This document shows positions 1-9,309 of a stretch of 34,154 bases of DNA, in pieces (within the stretch, counting starts at the first letter, position 1; each line of letters starts with the position of its first letter). The translations under genes were made by a program, and so were the position numbers. This stretch comes from Bacteroidota bacterium (lineage in GTDB: Bacteria > Bacteroidota > Ignavibacteria > Palsa-1295): assembly GCA_030706385.1 (NCBI GenBank), contig JAUZOQ010000031.1:1-34154 (forward strand), given 5' to 3'. The notes beneath the pieces are model-generated. The model was not told where the DNA came from. It was given only the letters and a program-made list of their open reading frames with translations, and did not search any database.

Positions 1-20
1 ACCAACTGAGCTATGCCGGC
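1..20 (-). tRNA. tRNA, 5' end only (cut by window edge)
   Basis: The reverse complement of the first 20 bases reads GCCGGCATAGCTCAGTTGGT. This is a 7-nt acceptor strand followed by TA and a canonical D-arm start (GCTCAGTTGGT). The rest, including the anticodon, lies outside the window, so the amino acid cannot be called. Thr or Lys would be plausible from the D-arm alone. Confidence 0.75.
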
Positions 21-29
21 CTAAAAATC

Positions 30-65
30 AAATTCTCTCCCCCCGTAATTGGCGGGAGAGAATTT
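30..65 (-). terminator. Probable intrinsic terminator after the GT2 gene
   Basis: A perfect 12-bp inverted repeat (AAATTCTCTCCC at 30-41, GGGAGAGAATTT at 54-65) has a 12-nt loop. Read on the minus strand it is followed by TGATTTTTAG, a short U-rich run. It sits about 90 nt past the stop of the minus-strand glycosyltransferase gene and 10 nt before the 5' end of the partial tRNA. It most likely ends the upstream protein operon and separates it from the tRNA. Confidence 0.6.
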
Positions 66-152
66 AGCTTGGTGAAAATGAATTTGTTGCGTTTCTGGTT
101 CCCAAAATCGGTATTTTGCTGCTTTTATGTCGATCTTAACCTCAATGGATTC

Positions 153-866
153 TCAAAAGATATTATACTTGAGAATGCACCTAATTGCACTAATGCCATC
201 TTTCCAGCCGATCTTCTTTCCTTCTTCGTATGTCCGTCCATTATAAGAAATTCCCACCTCAAATATACGAATACGGTCGGTTTTGGCAAGTTTTGCCACT
301 TTGGCAGTTATTTCTGGCTCAAAACCGAATCGCTTTTCCTGCAGAGTGATCTTGCGAATCACTTCTATTCGCATGGCTTTGTAGCAAGTTTCCATATCCG
401 AAAGATTCAAATTGCTGAACATATTCGATAAGCGAGTAAGAAACTGGTTGCCAACATAATGCCAATAGTATAATACTCTGTGCGCTTGACCGCCCACAAA
501 TCTTGAACCAAATACAACATCTGCTTTTCCGTCAATTATCGGCTTCAGTATCTTTAGATACTCTTGCGGATCATATTCCAGATCAGCATCCTGAACAATG
601 GTAATATCTCCGGTGGCCGCTGAAAACCCCGTTTGCAGCGCTGCCCCCTTCCCCTGATTGATCTCGTGACTCATTATTCTGACACGCGGATCCGATTTGA
701 ATGGCTCAAGTGCCGCAAGAGTCCGATCAGATGAAGCGTCATCAACAACGACAAGTTCTTTCTCGAGTCCAAGCAATCCAAGATCAACGGCCAGTACACT
801 TCGCAGCAGCTCAGCTACTGAGTGCTCCTCATTGAAGACGGGAATAATAATCGAAAGTAGTTTCAT
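153..866 (-). CDS. Glycosyltransferase family 2, DPM1-like
   Basis: A 237-aa GT2 (GT-A fold) enzyme of the dolichyl/polyprenyl-phosphate sugar transferase type. The N-terminus SIIIPVFNEE is the usual start of the nucleotide-sugar binding fold. VVDDASSDRT is the first Asp motif, and QDADLEYDP near residue 93 holds the metal-binding D-x-D. The C-terminal part (ETCYKAMR, GFEPEITAK, ISYNGRTYEEGKKIGW) is characteristic of the DPM1-like subgroup that loads a sugar onto a lipid carrier at the cytoplasmic membrane face. No transmembrane helices are visible. It follows the YfhO-like gene with a 69-nt gap on the same strand, so the two probably act together in envelope glycosylation. The exact sugar and acceptor cannot be read from the sequence. 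Confidence 0.88.
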   Translation of the reverse strand: MKLLSIIIPVFNEEHSVAELLRSVLAVDLGLLGLEKELVVVDDASSDRTLAALEPFKSDPRVRIMSHEINQGKGAALQTGFSAATGDITIVQDADLEYDPQEYLKILKPIIDGKADVVFGSRFVGGQAHRVLYYWHYVGNQFLTRLSNMFSNLNLSDMETCYKAMRIEVIRKITLQEKRFGFEPEITAKVAKLAKTDRIRIFEVGISYNGRTYEEGKKIGWKDGISAIRCILKYNIF

Positions 867-935
867 CGTAGAATGAGCCTATACGTTATCCTTACTGGTT
901 GCCCCAATTCGTCATTGCGTCCCTCAACGATCGTT

Positions 936-3377
936 TCAAAGGACTGATCCTTTCTTGCGCCGGGAAAACACGATTCCGCCGATCGTAAAGAGAATCCCAA
1001 CTGCAGTAAGACCTGCACCTGCTTTGAATATATCAGGTTCAAATCGAAATACGACTTCGGATTTTCCAGGTTCAAGTACCACTCCTCTCATAAATTGGTT
1101 CACTCGATAACAATTTCTTTGAAGGCCATTGACATAACATTTCCAACCCGGATAATAGGTATCGGTAAGTATTAAAATACATTTGGAATCGGTTACTGCG
1201 TTGATGCTAACCAATTCATTCTCTGATCTACCAAATGCGAGTTTTGCCTGGCCTGAGGAAACTGACTCCAAGTTATCCGGTGGATTTTCGGACGTGAAAA
1301 GTGCCGTCGAACCGTCGAAATCCGGCCGTAGTAATTCTGCCGAAGCTTCTTTATCAGAAGGCACTACTTTGCTCTTGAAAGCAAAATAAGCACGAGGCAA
1401 GGCGCGAAGATTCTCATAAATCGTCATGCTATCAGCTGAATACAATTTTCTTAGATTTGAAGAGGTAACCTCCCTCTTACCCGTAAGAACGTACCTCACA
1501 TTTGCCAAGCCAAGAAGACGCAAATCTAAAGTATCGGTATGTACCATTTTTCGAAAGAAGATGCTCATAGATCTAACGGAGAGGGTCTCATAGCCGTGAA
1601 TATCATTCAGCCCGTATACGACAGAATTATTTTCCGGCATCAGATATGGATCCTTAGATCCGTCACGCCACGTCGCGTATCGCCCATGCAAAGTATCCTC
1701 GCGCAGATATTGCACGATTTTATTGTCAGGATAGATCGGAAATTTTTTCTGATCAAGAGCAGGTAGCCAATCAAACGTAAATACGACAAGTCCGATGAGC
1801 GAGAAAGGTACTATGAGCATGCGGAGAGTTCGTTTCGACGTTCTGCCGTTACTGTAAGAACTCAGTAATACGGCGAGCACAACTGCAGCAACGATGGGAA
1901 TCCAGAGACCAAGTGATGTAAGGGAATAATACTGTAATGTCTTTTCGATTCTGCCATACATCCAGGATTCGTTACCTGTTCCGAATGCAGAACCAGGTAT
2001 CATGCCCGCAACGTACTTCACGATTCTTGGGTAAACTGAATCATGCATGAGTGCGAGATACCCACACGCAATGAGTAGCAAAACCGTCATCGACGCGAAA
2101 AAAATATTAGTCCACCGAAAGTACGACCGGAACTCACGCCTTGTAGTTGAATTATCAACAAAGGAGTGGAATGTTACCGCACCAATAATGCACATCGCAA
2201 ATGATGCAACAATAAAGAATCTATGATAGAGAATCGCGAATAACGGTGTGGCGATCGGAAGAAGTATGCTACCGAGAATAAGTAGGATAAACGGACGAAG
2301 ATGTTTTGACTTCCAAAGCCTATACGATCCCCAAATTGCGAAAAGCATCGGAAGGTAACCTATCGCGCCACTAAAATTCATAATGTCAACTCCTGCTATC
2401 TTTTTGAGATTGAAGGATTGGGCGTTTCCGGTTATTCCTGGAAAAACAAATGTAATGAGGAGCGGCAGGGATAGGATACGTTGCCGGATTGTATACTCGT
2501 CATAGACATTTGTTGAATTCAGACTTCCTCCATGAAAGAGGGTCTGGAACAGAAGCTCAAGAGAGGGCAACCACATAACCGCTGATAGAACGAATGATAA
2601 TAAACCGACGAGAATAACAAAACCACACCGAGCGAAAAGTGAATGTTCTTGTTGTTTCGAAGGATATCCGATCAGCACTACCGAAACGATCGCGGCTGCG
2701 AAGAATGATGTCTGGAAATTCCCGCCCAGAAACGACAGTGCCAGGAACATGGATGCGAAAAGGAGATTCTCTTTGTTTCCGTAATGATAGAATCGCAGAA
2801 GCATTAGCACAACGAAGGGCATCCAACAGAAGGATGCAATTGTGCATCGGTAATGTGCGCTCGTAATAAACATGGTATTAAGCATGTATGCGCCGGCGAA
2901 CGCGATGTTGACTAACCGATTTACACCAAAAAACCTCAGAAGCAAAACCATACCGATTCCGGCCACAAACAATTCGAGAATTGTCTGAAGAAGAATTGTA
3001 TCGAGGGGATTAAACCACAACAACAATAAATTAAAAATGTCGAAATTATTCGCCAACGACTCGGCATACTGCGGGTAACCAGCCAAGATATGAGGATTCC
3101 AGTAGGCAAGATTTCCATCCCTGAGCGCCTGTTGTGTAAGTATCTTATATGGGTAGGCTTGAGCAAGCCCGTCAAAAATATAGTGATTCTGTGCCTGCGG
3201 CGGTTTATACTCAGCGTTAGAAGGCGAGGTCATCGTGTCGAAAAGATCGGAAGGAAGGAATGTCTTTCCATCGAAAATGTAGGGGGAAAAGGTAAATGTC
3301 AAGACGATGGCGAGCACGAGACAAGGAAGCCATATTGAATATTCCCCGGGTGCTGATCTAAACTTTTCGTGGATCAT
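936..3377 (-). CDS. YfhO-family multi-spanning membrane protein
   Basis: An 813-aa protein with many hydrophobic segments from about residue 15 to 540, then a soluble C-terminal part and a final membrane helix. Typical YfhO/GT-C features are an early lumenal loop with PYKILTQQALRDGNLAYWNP and a C-terminal beta domain with DTYYPGWKCYVNG followed by FMRGVVLEPGKSEVVFRFEP. YfhO proteins are thought to transfer sugars from lipid carriers to envelope polymers, which fits the GT2 gene directly downstream. The ATG at 3377 has AGG about 8 nt upstream, and an in-frame TGA lies five codons before it, which fixes the start. The acceptor is unknown. Confidence 0.85.
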   Translation of the reverse strand: MIHEKFRSAPGEYSIWLPCLVLAIVLTFTFSPYIFDGKTFLPSDLFDTMTSPSNAEYKPPQAQNHYIFDGLAQAYPYKILTQQALRDGNLAYWNPHILAGYPQYAESLANNFDIFNLLLLWFNPLDTILLQTILELFVAGIGMVLLLRFFGVNRLVNIAFAGAYMLNTMFITSAHYRCTIASFCWMPFVVLMLLRFYHYGNKENLLFASMFLALSFLGGNFQTSFFAAAIVSVVLIGYPSKQQEHSLFARCGFVILVGLLSFVLSAVMWLPSLELLFQTLFHGGSLNSTNVYDEYTIRQRILSLPLLITFVFPGITGNAQSFNLKKIAGVDIMNFSGAIGYLPMLFAIWGSYRLWKSKHLRPFILLILGSILLPIATPLFAILYHRFFIVASFAMCIIGAVTFHSFVDNSTTRREFRSYFRWTNIFFASMTVLLLIACGYLALMHDSVYPRIVKYVAGMIPGSAFGTGNESWMYGRIEKTLQYYSLTSLGLWIPIVAAVVLAVLLSSYSNGRTSKRTLRMLIVPFSLIGLVVFTFDWLPALDQKKFPIYPDNKIVQYLREDTLHGRYATWRDGSKDPYLMPENNSVVYGLNDIHGYETLSVRSMSIFFRKMVHTDTLDLRLLGLANVRYVLTGKREVTSSNLRKLYSADSMTIYENLRALPRAYFAFKSKVVPSDKEASAELLRPDFDGSTALFTSENPPDNLESVSSGQAKLAFGRSENELVSINAVTDSKCILILTDTYYPGWKCYVNGLQRNCYRVNQFMRGVVLEPGKSEVVFRFEPDIFKAGAGLTAVGILFTIGGIVFSRRKKGSVL

Positions 3378-3452
3378 TTTGACCTGAATTCAAGTAAATA
3401 ACCTCCTACCTCATCAACTCTCATTTCGTACCCACATTAATAATAAATTCAA

Positions 3453-4907
3453 TTACGAGACAAATACCATTGCTTTCGCTCGTTCGTCTAAAAGGGATTG
3501 CACAGATAGGAAGGCCTCTGCGTTTTCATTTCCATTTTGATCACATAGATCCCTACTTATCTCAGCGGTGAACTCCGTCTCGATAAATTTCGTAGAAATC
3601 TCTCCGGATTGAAACAACCTATTCTCCATCACGAATCGAGCGAATGGTATTGTGGTCGAAACTCCGGCGATCTTCATTTCTTCAGTTGCGCGTTTCATTC
3701 TCTTGATCGCCTTCGACCTATCCAAATCCCATACAACAAGTTTTGCCAGCAAGGAGTCATAGTAGCCTGATACGACGAGTCCTGGGTAAAGAGCGCTATC
3801 ATTGCGAACAAACGCTCCACCAGGATGGCGAACATGGGTAATTCGTCCAAGACTCGGCATAAACTCATTCCACACATCTTCTGCTTGAATCCGGACTTCT
3901 ATTGAGTGACCGCGCGCGTGAACATCCTTCTGACGAATTCCAAGTTTTTCTCCCTCGGCAATCCGAAATTGTTCGCGAACCAGATCGAGTCCGGTTACAA
4001 ACTCCGTTACGGGATGTTCAACCTGCAGTCTTGTATTTACTTCAAGGAAATAGTATCTTCCATTCTGGTCAACTAAGAACTCAACAGTCCCCGCACCTTC
4101 ATACCGCGCTTCCCGGATCAAGTCAATTGCAGCTTCGCCCATTTCATTCCGAGTTGCCTGTGTTATCGCAACGGATGGTGACTCTTCCACGAGCTTTTGA
4201 TTCCGACGCTGTATCGAACATTCTCTCTCTCCAAGATGGACAATGTTGCCATGAGAATCGGCTAGAATCTGAAATTCAATATGGCGCGGAGCACTTATGT
4301 ATTTTTCTATATATACCCTATCGTCTCCGAACGCACCCAGCGCTTCGCTCATCGCCCGGTTCAGAGCCTCGGGGACTTGCGACGATGACTCGACTACACG
4401 CATTCCCTTACCGCCTCCGCCGGCCGCCGCCTTGAGCAGAATCGGATAGCCAAGCTCTTCTCCGACCGCAATAGCCTCTGCCGCATCTTTAAGTGCTTCT
4501 GTTGTGCCCCCCGGAGTAGCAATTCCCAACTTTGCAGCCAGCTTCCGAGCCTTTGTCTTATCGCCAAGAAGATCGATCGACTCCGGCGTCGGGCCAATAA
4601 ATTTTATTCCAGACTTCGTGCAGGCTTCGGAGAAGGCGGCATTTTCAGAAAGGAAGCCATAGCCTGGATGTATAGCTTCAGTCTTCGTTTTCGACGCAAT
4701 ACGAAGCACCTGCTCTATATCAAGATACGACTCCTTAGGAGAATTTCCAGATAGCTGAAAACACTCCCTTGCTTCTCGAGCATAAAGAGCAGTCTTATCG
4801 TGTGGTGAAGCAATTGCAATTGTATTATATCCATATTCATGCGCCGAACGAATAACTCGTATAGCAATTTCAGACCGATTTGCTATCAGTATGTTTTTGA
4901 ACTTCAT
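3453..4907 (-). CDS. accC: Biotin carboxylase (acyl-CoA / acetyl-CoA carboxylase subunit)
   Basis: A 484-aa ATP-grasp biotin carboxylase, slightly longer than the usual 450. It would carboxylate biotin on a carrier protein using ATP and bicarbonate. It has the N-terminal ILIANRSEIAIRVIRSA (most family members have NRGEIA), HPGYGFLSENA, the ATP lid KAAAGGGGKGMRV near residue 158, ERECSIQRRNQKLVEE, and the catalytic EVNTRLQVEHPVTE near residue 286. The VEHPVTE and TGLDLVREQ form is common in acyl-CoA (propionyl or acetyl) carboxylase alpha subunits. There is no biotinyl (MKM) domain, and no carrier or carboxyltransferase gene nearby, so partners must be elsewhere. The start overlaps the mutS2 stop by 1 nt (TAATG), which implies translational coupling. 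The exact substrate is undecided. Confidence 0.88.
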   Translation of the reverse strand: MKFKNILIANRSEIAIRVIRSAHEYGYNTIAIASPHDKTALYAREARECFQLSGNSPKESYLDIEQVLRIASKTKTEAIHPGYGFLSENAAFSEACTKSGIKFIGPTPESIDLLGDKTKARKLAAKLGIATPGGTTEALKDAAEAIAVGEELGYPILLKAAAGGGGKGMRVVESSSQVPEALNRAMSEALGAFGDDRVYIEKYISAPRHIEFQILADSHGNIVHLGERECSIQRRNQKLVEESPSVAITQATRNEMGEAAIDLIREARYEGAGTVEFLVDQNGRYYFLEVNTRLQVEHPVTEFVTGLDLVREQFRIAEGEKLGIRQKDVHARGHSIEVRIQAEDVWNEFMPSLGRITHVRHPGGAFVRNDSALYPGLVVSGYYDSLLAKLVVWDLDRSKAIKRMKRATEEMKIAGVSTTIPFARFVMENRLFQSGEISTKFIETEFTAEISRDLCDQNGNENAEAFLSVQSLLDERAKAMVFVS

Positions 4908-7408
4908 TATTTCAATTCAACAATTGTGACTCCCATACCTCCCTCAGTCCTCTCACCAAAACGAAACGAGGCTACATCCGGATTGGATTTCAAAGCTTGA
5001 TGGATCCGCCTACCGAGTGCTCCAGTCCCTGTTCCATGAAGGATCTCAACTCTGTTTAATCCTCGCGCATTAGCAGTGGCAAGAAATTTCTCGACTTCAA
5101 TGACACCTTCGTCTCCGTACTTACCACGAAGGTCAATGCGCGGTGAGAATGCTTCGTCAAAAAAAGTGCCAAATTGTTTTAGTTTGCGTTCTTCATTCCT
5201 GGCGTCCTTGTTTGAAACAACTTCAAGTTGTGCAACTTTAGCCTTCATCATCAAGGAGCCAAAACTTACATCTACAGTGTCTCCTTTAACAGAGATCACT
5301 TCTCCAACTTGAGCGGGATTCGAAATAAGTCTCACCCTCGCACCGAGAGTTAACTCCGGTCCTGACTGAGGGACAGAAATATTCTCAGACTTGGATTTGG
5401 AAACCTCTTTCTCTATTTTTCTTAACTCTTCTTTTTGGCGGGATCGCAGTTCTGATAATCTTGTAGCAGTCTCATCGCCAGCTACCTTGGCATATTGGCC
5501 GGCCGCTTCACGTGCTTCACGAATGGCTCGCTCAACAAGACTGTTTGCACGCCCAAGGAGATCGTCCGCCTTATTAGAAGCTTCCGCAAGGATCTTCTTC
5601 TTCTGTGTACTGATCTCCTCGGAAAGTCGCTCGTACTCTAATCTTGCAATCCGTGACTTGCCGAGTTCTTTCTCCATTTCAGCTTTTCTCGAAGCCAAGT
5701 CCTGTTCTTTCATACTGAGCGAATGCAGCAATTCATCAAGTCGCGATGTCTTTCCGCCGGCAATTTCGCGGGCATGATTGATGATAGTCCTCGGCAGTTC
5801 ATAGCGTTCGGCTATATCAAAGGCGTGGGATGAACCAGGAATTCCGATACGAAAACGATAGGTGGGCTTCAGATCCGATTCACTAAACTCCATTGAGCCA
5901 TTAACTGCGCCTACATACGTCTCGCCAAACGCAGCAAGTCTTCCAAAATGTGTTGTTGCAAGAGTGAAACCGGAGTTCTTAGTAAGGTATTCGAGAATAC
6001 TTTCGGCAAGGGCTCCCCCTTCTTCAGGCGCTGTGCCGCTCCCAATCTCATCTAGCAGCACTATTGAATACTCATTCGCATGCTCAATAATTTCTTTTAA
6101 CGACTTGATGTGGGAGCTAAAAGTTGAGAGATCATCTGCGATTGATTGGGCATCGCCGATATCGACATACAAACCATCGATCAAAGGCAACACCGCATCG
6201 GGCATCGCAGGAATTGGCAAACCGGCATGCGTCATCAGAAAGAGCAGCCCGACAGACTTTAAAAGTACCGTTTTCCCTCCAGCGTTAGGTCCTGTGAGAA
6301 TAAGTGTACGACTGTTGTGATCTAGCGATAGCGAGAATGGGACCGTCCCTGATTTTCCAAGTTTTGCTATTAAGAACGGATGTCTTGCCTCCCGAAGGAC
6401 AATCACATTCTCCTCGGGTTTTCGATGCGTACCAATTGTAGGATTCGAGGCTTCGATCACGGTTGCATATTTGCTCTTTGCATAAATGGATTCAAGATGA
6501 CCAACGATTTCCATTGACCTCAAGATCGCAGGGACAGAAGAACGCAGTCGATCGGTCAATTCCCGAAGGATTCTATCAACTTCACGCTGCTCAGCAAACT
6601 CGAATGACCGAAGCTCATTATTGAGTTCAATTGTCTCCGCAGGCTCAATATAAATAGTTTGACCAGTTTGGGAAACGGAATGTATCATCCCGGCAACCTT
6701 ACGTTTATGCTCCGTCTTTACCGGGATGACCGATCTTCCATCGCGCTGGGTAATAATATTCTCTTGGAGAAGATCATCATCAGTGAATTTCTTAATCAGT
6801 GCAGCTAGTTTACTCCTTAGACGTTCACCGGTAGTGACTATGTCGCGGCGAATCCTATTCAGCTCTGCACTCGCAGAATCTCTGACTGAGCCGTTTTCCT
6901 CGAACACAGAGTCAAATGCCATCTCGATTAGTCTGTCCTCAAACAAATGGACAGCAGATTTCCAGATTGTTGGGGTTGCCTTTGTCCGGCCGGCAAAAAA
7001 ATCTCTAAGCTGACGCATGCCGCGCAGGGTCTGAAGCAATGGTTGGCCTTCGTCTATAAATAAGGTACTGCCCTCGATCTCCACCTTATGCAATACTGTC
7101 CTGATATCGACAATGCCAGTGAAACTCGGAACCTCCCCGCTATTAAGGAGAGTGCGGAGCTCTTCAATTTCACTTTGGGAAGAGTTGATAAGATCCCGAT
7201 CTAATTTTGGGATTAGTTCTTTTGCCAGAGTTGATCTGCCGAGTGGGGTATGAGCATACTTCAGGTGTTCCGACAGAATCTTATCATACTCCAATGCGAG
7301 AGCCGCTCGACGGAAAACACGCGGAATTTCGCGAAGAAATTGGGCGAGCAATTGCTCGTTTGGAATAAGAAACATGTCCTGAGTAGCGGTATCGGCTTGA
7401 TCCATCAT
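4907..7408 (-). CDS. mutS2: MutS2 family ATPase/endonuclease with Smr domain
   Basis: An 833-aa protein. The MutS core and clamp helices cover about residues 20-340. The ABC-type ATPase follows, with Walker A GPNAGGKT near 372, Walker B VLLDEIGSGTAPEEG and the THFGRLA switch. A long charged coiled coil comes next (about 530-650), then a C-terminal Smr nuclease domain starting at IDLRG and containing HGTGTGALGRRIHQ. The mismatch-recognition N-terminal domain of MutS is absent, as expected for MutS2. Known roles are suppression of recombination and, in Bacillus, splitting of collided ribosomes. It lies in a tight operon: the start overlaps the CvpA stop by 4 nt, and its own stop overlaps the biotin carboxylase start. 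Confidence 0.95.
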   Translation of the reverse strand: MMDQADTATQDMFLIPNEQLLAQFLREIPRVFRRAALALEYDKILSEHLKYAHTPLGRSTLAKELIPKLDRDLINSSQSEIEELRTLLNSGEVPSFTGIVDIRTVLHKVEIEGSTLFIDEGQPLLQTLRGMRQLRDFFAGRTKATPTIWKSAVHLFEDRLIEMAFDSVFEENGSVRDSASAELNRIRRDIVTTGERLRSKLAALIKKFTDDDLLQENIITQRDGRSVIPVKTEHKRKVAGMIHSVSQTGQTIYIEPAETIELNNELRSFEFAEQREVDRILRELTDRLRSSVPAILRSMEIVGHLESIYAKSKYATVIEASNPTIGTHRKPEENVIVLREARHPFLIAKLGKSGTVPFSLSLDHNSRTLILTGPNAGGKTVLLKSVGLLFLMTHAGLPIPAMPDAVLPLIDGLYVDIGDAQSIADDLSTFSSHIKSLKEIIEHANEYSIVLLDEIGSGTAPEEGGALAESILEYLTKNSGFTLATTHFGRLAAFGETYVGAVNGSMEFSESDLKPTYRFRIGIPGSSHAFDIAERYELPRTIINHAREIAGGKTSRLDELLHSLSMKEQDLASRKAEMEKELGKSRIARLEYERLSEEISTQKKKILAEASNKADDLLGRANSLVERAIREAREAAGQYAKVAGDETATRLSELRSRQKEELRKIEKEVSKSKSENISVPQSGPELTLGARVRLISNPAQVGEVISVKGDTVDVSFGSLMMKAKVAQLEVVSNKDARNEERKLKQFGTFFDEAFSPRIDLRGKYGDEGVIEVEKFLATANARGLNRVEILHGTGTGALGRRIHQALKSNPDVASFRFGERTEGGMGVTIVELK

Positions 7409-7920
7409 TGAGTCTTCTGGATTTTCTCAGGAGCAATGTCTTCGTAGATATCTCCCGATAGCTGCGAGGCTAAAGGTTTCAATTGCGATACCATGATCGC
7501 GCTACTCCTTAGCACTATGGGGTAAGCCACGGACCCGTTGGCAACCTTAACAGATGGAATTTGAAAAATCCTCAGAAAGCCAAAAATCAGTCCCAATACG
7601 AGAACAGCGATCACAGTATTGAGAATAAGACCGACGATCTTGTTTGCACCGGAAAACAAACCTCCCTTCGGTGTAAGAAGCCGCTTCAGGAAACTGCCGA
7701 TGATAAGTAGAATAACAAAAAGGATGAAAAATCCTATGACCGGATGTAATAATGTCGGACCTACGCCCAAGGCTCTCCCGAATTGAGTGCCGAAGATCGT
7801 GGCTAACACTATTGAAGCTATGAGAATCAAGAACGAACCAATAATTCTCACTGCACCTTTCCGCCAACCGCGAAATGCTGCGAGACAAAGGAATAAGATG
7901 ATGATGATATCGATGATCAT
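7405..7920 (-). CDS. CvpA family inner membrane protein
   Basis: A 171-aa integral membrane protein with about four hydrophobic helices in residues 1-125. It begins MIIDIIIILFLCLAAFRGWRKG, the signature start of the CvpA/colicin V production family (short helix, then a G-x-x-x-G positive turn). The family is linked to envelope homeostasis and, in Proteobacteria, colicin V export; a biochemical function is not established. The start overlaps the GatB/YqeY stop (ATGA), and the stop overlaps the mutS2 start in the same way. A cvpA-mutS2 neighbourhood is common in many bacteria. Confidence 0.85.
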   Translation of the reverse strand: MIIDIIIILFLCLAAFRGWRKGAVRIIGSFLILIASIVLATIFGTQFGRALGVGPTLLHPVIGFFILFVILLIIGSFLKRLLTPKGGLFSGANKIVGLILNTVIAVLVLGLIFGFLRIFQIPSVKVANGSVAYPIVLRSSAIMVSQLKPLASQLSGDIYEDIAPEKIQKTQ

Positions 7921-8369
7921 AATTGGGCAAGTTTCTCCTTGACAACTTCCTGAATTAATTTTCCTTCAGCCTTGCCCTTTAACTCCTTCATCACAACTGG
8001 AATTACCTTGTTCGTATCTGCAGGCCCCTTGGCACCAACTTCTGCGATTACTTCAGCTATACGCTTTTCTACCTCACCACGACTCATTTGCTGCGGAAGG
8101 TAAGCAGAAATTACCTCCAACTCGGCCTTCTCCTTCTCGGCAAGTTCTGGCCGATTATTAGCGGCAAAAAGCTCCATCGCCTCTTTGCGTTTTTTGGCCG
8201 CCGAGAGTAGAAGTTTCAACTCTTCATCTGCAGTCATTGCACGATCGGCGCCACTCTTCTCAAAATCCAAGACAAGTGCACGAAGACTACGAAGTGTTTC
8301 TGTTCGAATTCGATCTCCCGATTTCATCGATGCGGTTAGATCATTATTAATTTGGTCCTTTAATGCCAT
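7917..8369 (-). CDS. GatB/YqeY domain protein
   Basis: A 150-aa cytoplasmic protein with the full YqeY pattern. It starts MALKDQINNDLTASMKSGD and continues with ETLRSLRALV, the helical AAKKRKEAMELF, ISAYLPQQMS and a C-terminal PADTNKVIPVVMKELKGKA segment. It resembles the tRNA-binding tail of GatB (amidotransferase subunit B), but the enzyme core is missing. The role is unproven; involvement in tRNA-dependent amidation or tRNA binding is only suggested by the domain. It is the first gene of the YqeY-CvpA-MutS2-carboxylase operon, with a 4-nt overlap to CvpA. Confidence 0.9.
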   Translation of the reverse strand: MALKDQINNDLTASMKSGDRIRTETLRSLRALVLDFEKSGADRAMTADEELKLLLSAAKKRKEAMELFAANNRPELAEKEKAELEVISAYLPQQMSRGEVEKRIAEVIAEVGAKGPADTNKVIPVVMKELKGKAEGKLIQEVVKEKLAQL

Positions 8370-8444
8370 AAGAGATGTTCGTTAGTAAAATTTTCGTCCG
8401 TATCTTGTACTATAGCATACAAACGCTTGCAGAATTTGTCACCT

Positions 8445-9128
8445 TTACATTTTATTTGGCACTCGCAGTATTGAACCGTTTATGGCCCTGCCCGCCTCCG
8501 AAGATAGGAACAAACAAAGTGCTGCAATATCTTCCGGCTTTGTCCACTTGCTGAATTCATCGGGTGAACCCCAAGATTCATTCGCTTTTGTATGAATAAC
8601 CGTGGGAACGATACAATTCGCGTTTACTCCGTATTCCTTTGTTTCCAGAGCGATGGCTCGGGTGAACCCAATGACCGCGGATTTTGCAGCCACATAAGCT
8701 GATTTATTGGGATCCGGATGTAACGCCGTTTCGGCCCCCATCGTGATGATCGAGCCAATAGACAGCAGTTTCATTAATTTCGTTGCATGCTTTACACAAG
8801 TAAATGTGGAAATGAGATTGAGTTCTGTAATAAATCGAAAATCTTCGATTGAGATTTCCTGATGTGGAGACCAAGGTCTCAAACCTCCGATCGTCGCAAA
8901 TAGGGTGCGCGGAGGGCCAAAGGTTAAGACAGCGCTCTCGAATGCCGTTTGGACTGAGAGTTCACTTGTGCTATCGATCTTCTGAAAGAAAAAATTCTTA
9001 TTCTCAAAACCGTCATCTTTTGCGTCAAAACCAGCAACATTCCAGCCCCTTTCGAGGAAATATCCCCGTGTCTCACTTCCGAGCGCACCTGATGATCCGG
9101 TCAAATACAGAGTTTGTTTCGTAGGCAT
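8445..9128 (-). CDS. Short-chain dehydrogenase/reductase, dihydropteridine reductase (QDPR)-like
   Basis: A 227-aa SDR starting at the ATG at 9128. A longer reading to 9224 adds 32 residues ahead of the first Rossmann strand and is unlikely. The cofactor motif is TGSSGALGSE, and the strand after it, GWNVAGFDAKDD, carries an Asp typical of NAD(H) preference. The catalytic YVAAK is present. The usual catalytic Ser, 12-13 residues before the Tyr, is missing: the segment is TMGAETALHPDPNKSAY. The same Ala-for-Ser change and the GALGS cofactor turn are known from animal quinonoid dihydropteridine reductase, so this is probably a QDPR-like SDR. The substrate is unproven. The gene has its own unit, divergent from the permease gene. 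Confidence 0.75.
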   Translation of the reverse strand: MPTKQTLYLTGSSGALGSETRGYFLERGWNVAGFDAKDDGFENKNFFFQKIDSTSELSVQTAFESAVLTFGPPRTLFATIGGLRPWSPHQEISIEDFRFITELNLISTFTCVKHATKLMKLLSIGSIITMGAETALHPDPNKSAYVAAKSAVIGFTRAIALETKEYGVNANCIVPTVIHTKANESWGSPDEFSKWTKPEDIAALCLFLSSEAGRAINGSILRVPNKM

Positions 9129-9309
9129 GCTGATTGTATCGTCAATAAATGCGTGCTTTTGAAAAAGTCGAACGAAAATTTCAACTCCCAGTCGACGGTA
9201 ATCTAAGAAGCGAAAGTCTTGCAAACCGCAAATTTACGAGGTTAGGCGAAGGAATCGATGAAAAATGTGTTAAATTGCATTAATTACTTTAGATTCAGGT
9301 AACTACCGC
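9129..9309. promoter_or_regulatory. Divergent promoter region between the SDR and permease genes
   Basis: A 181-bp AT-rich spacer between two divergent genes must hold both promoters. On the plus strand TACTTTAG, about 25 nt before the GTG start at 9310, resembles the FCB-type -7 box TAnnTTTG. I see no convincing -33 element and no operator. Confidence 0.35.

Noticed and set aside
863-1075. 70-codon frame overlapping the YfhO C-terminus
   Set aside because: It is out of frame with the conserved YfhO tail and has no motif; it is shadow reading.
3902-4435. 177-codon open frame on plus across the biotin carboxylase
   Set aside because: It is antisense to strongly conserved catalytic motifs, and its protein sequence has no recognisable pattern.
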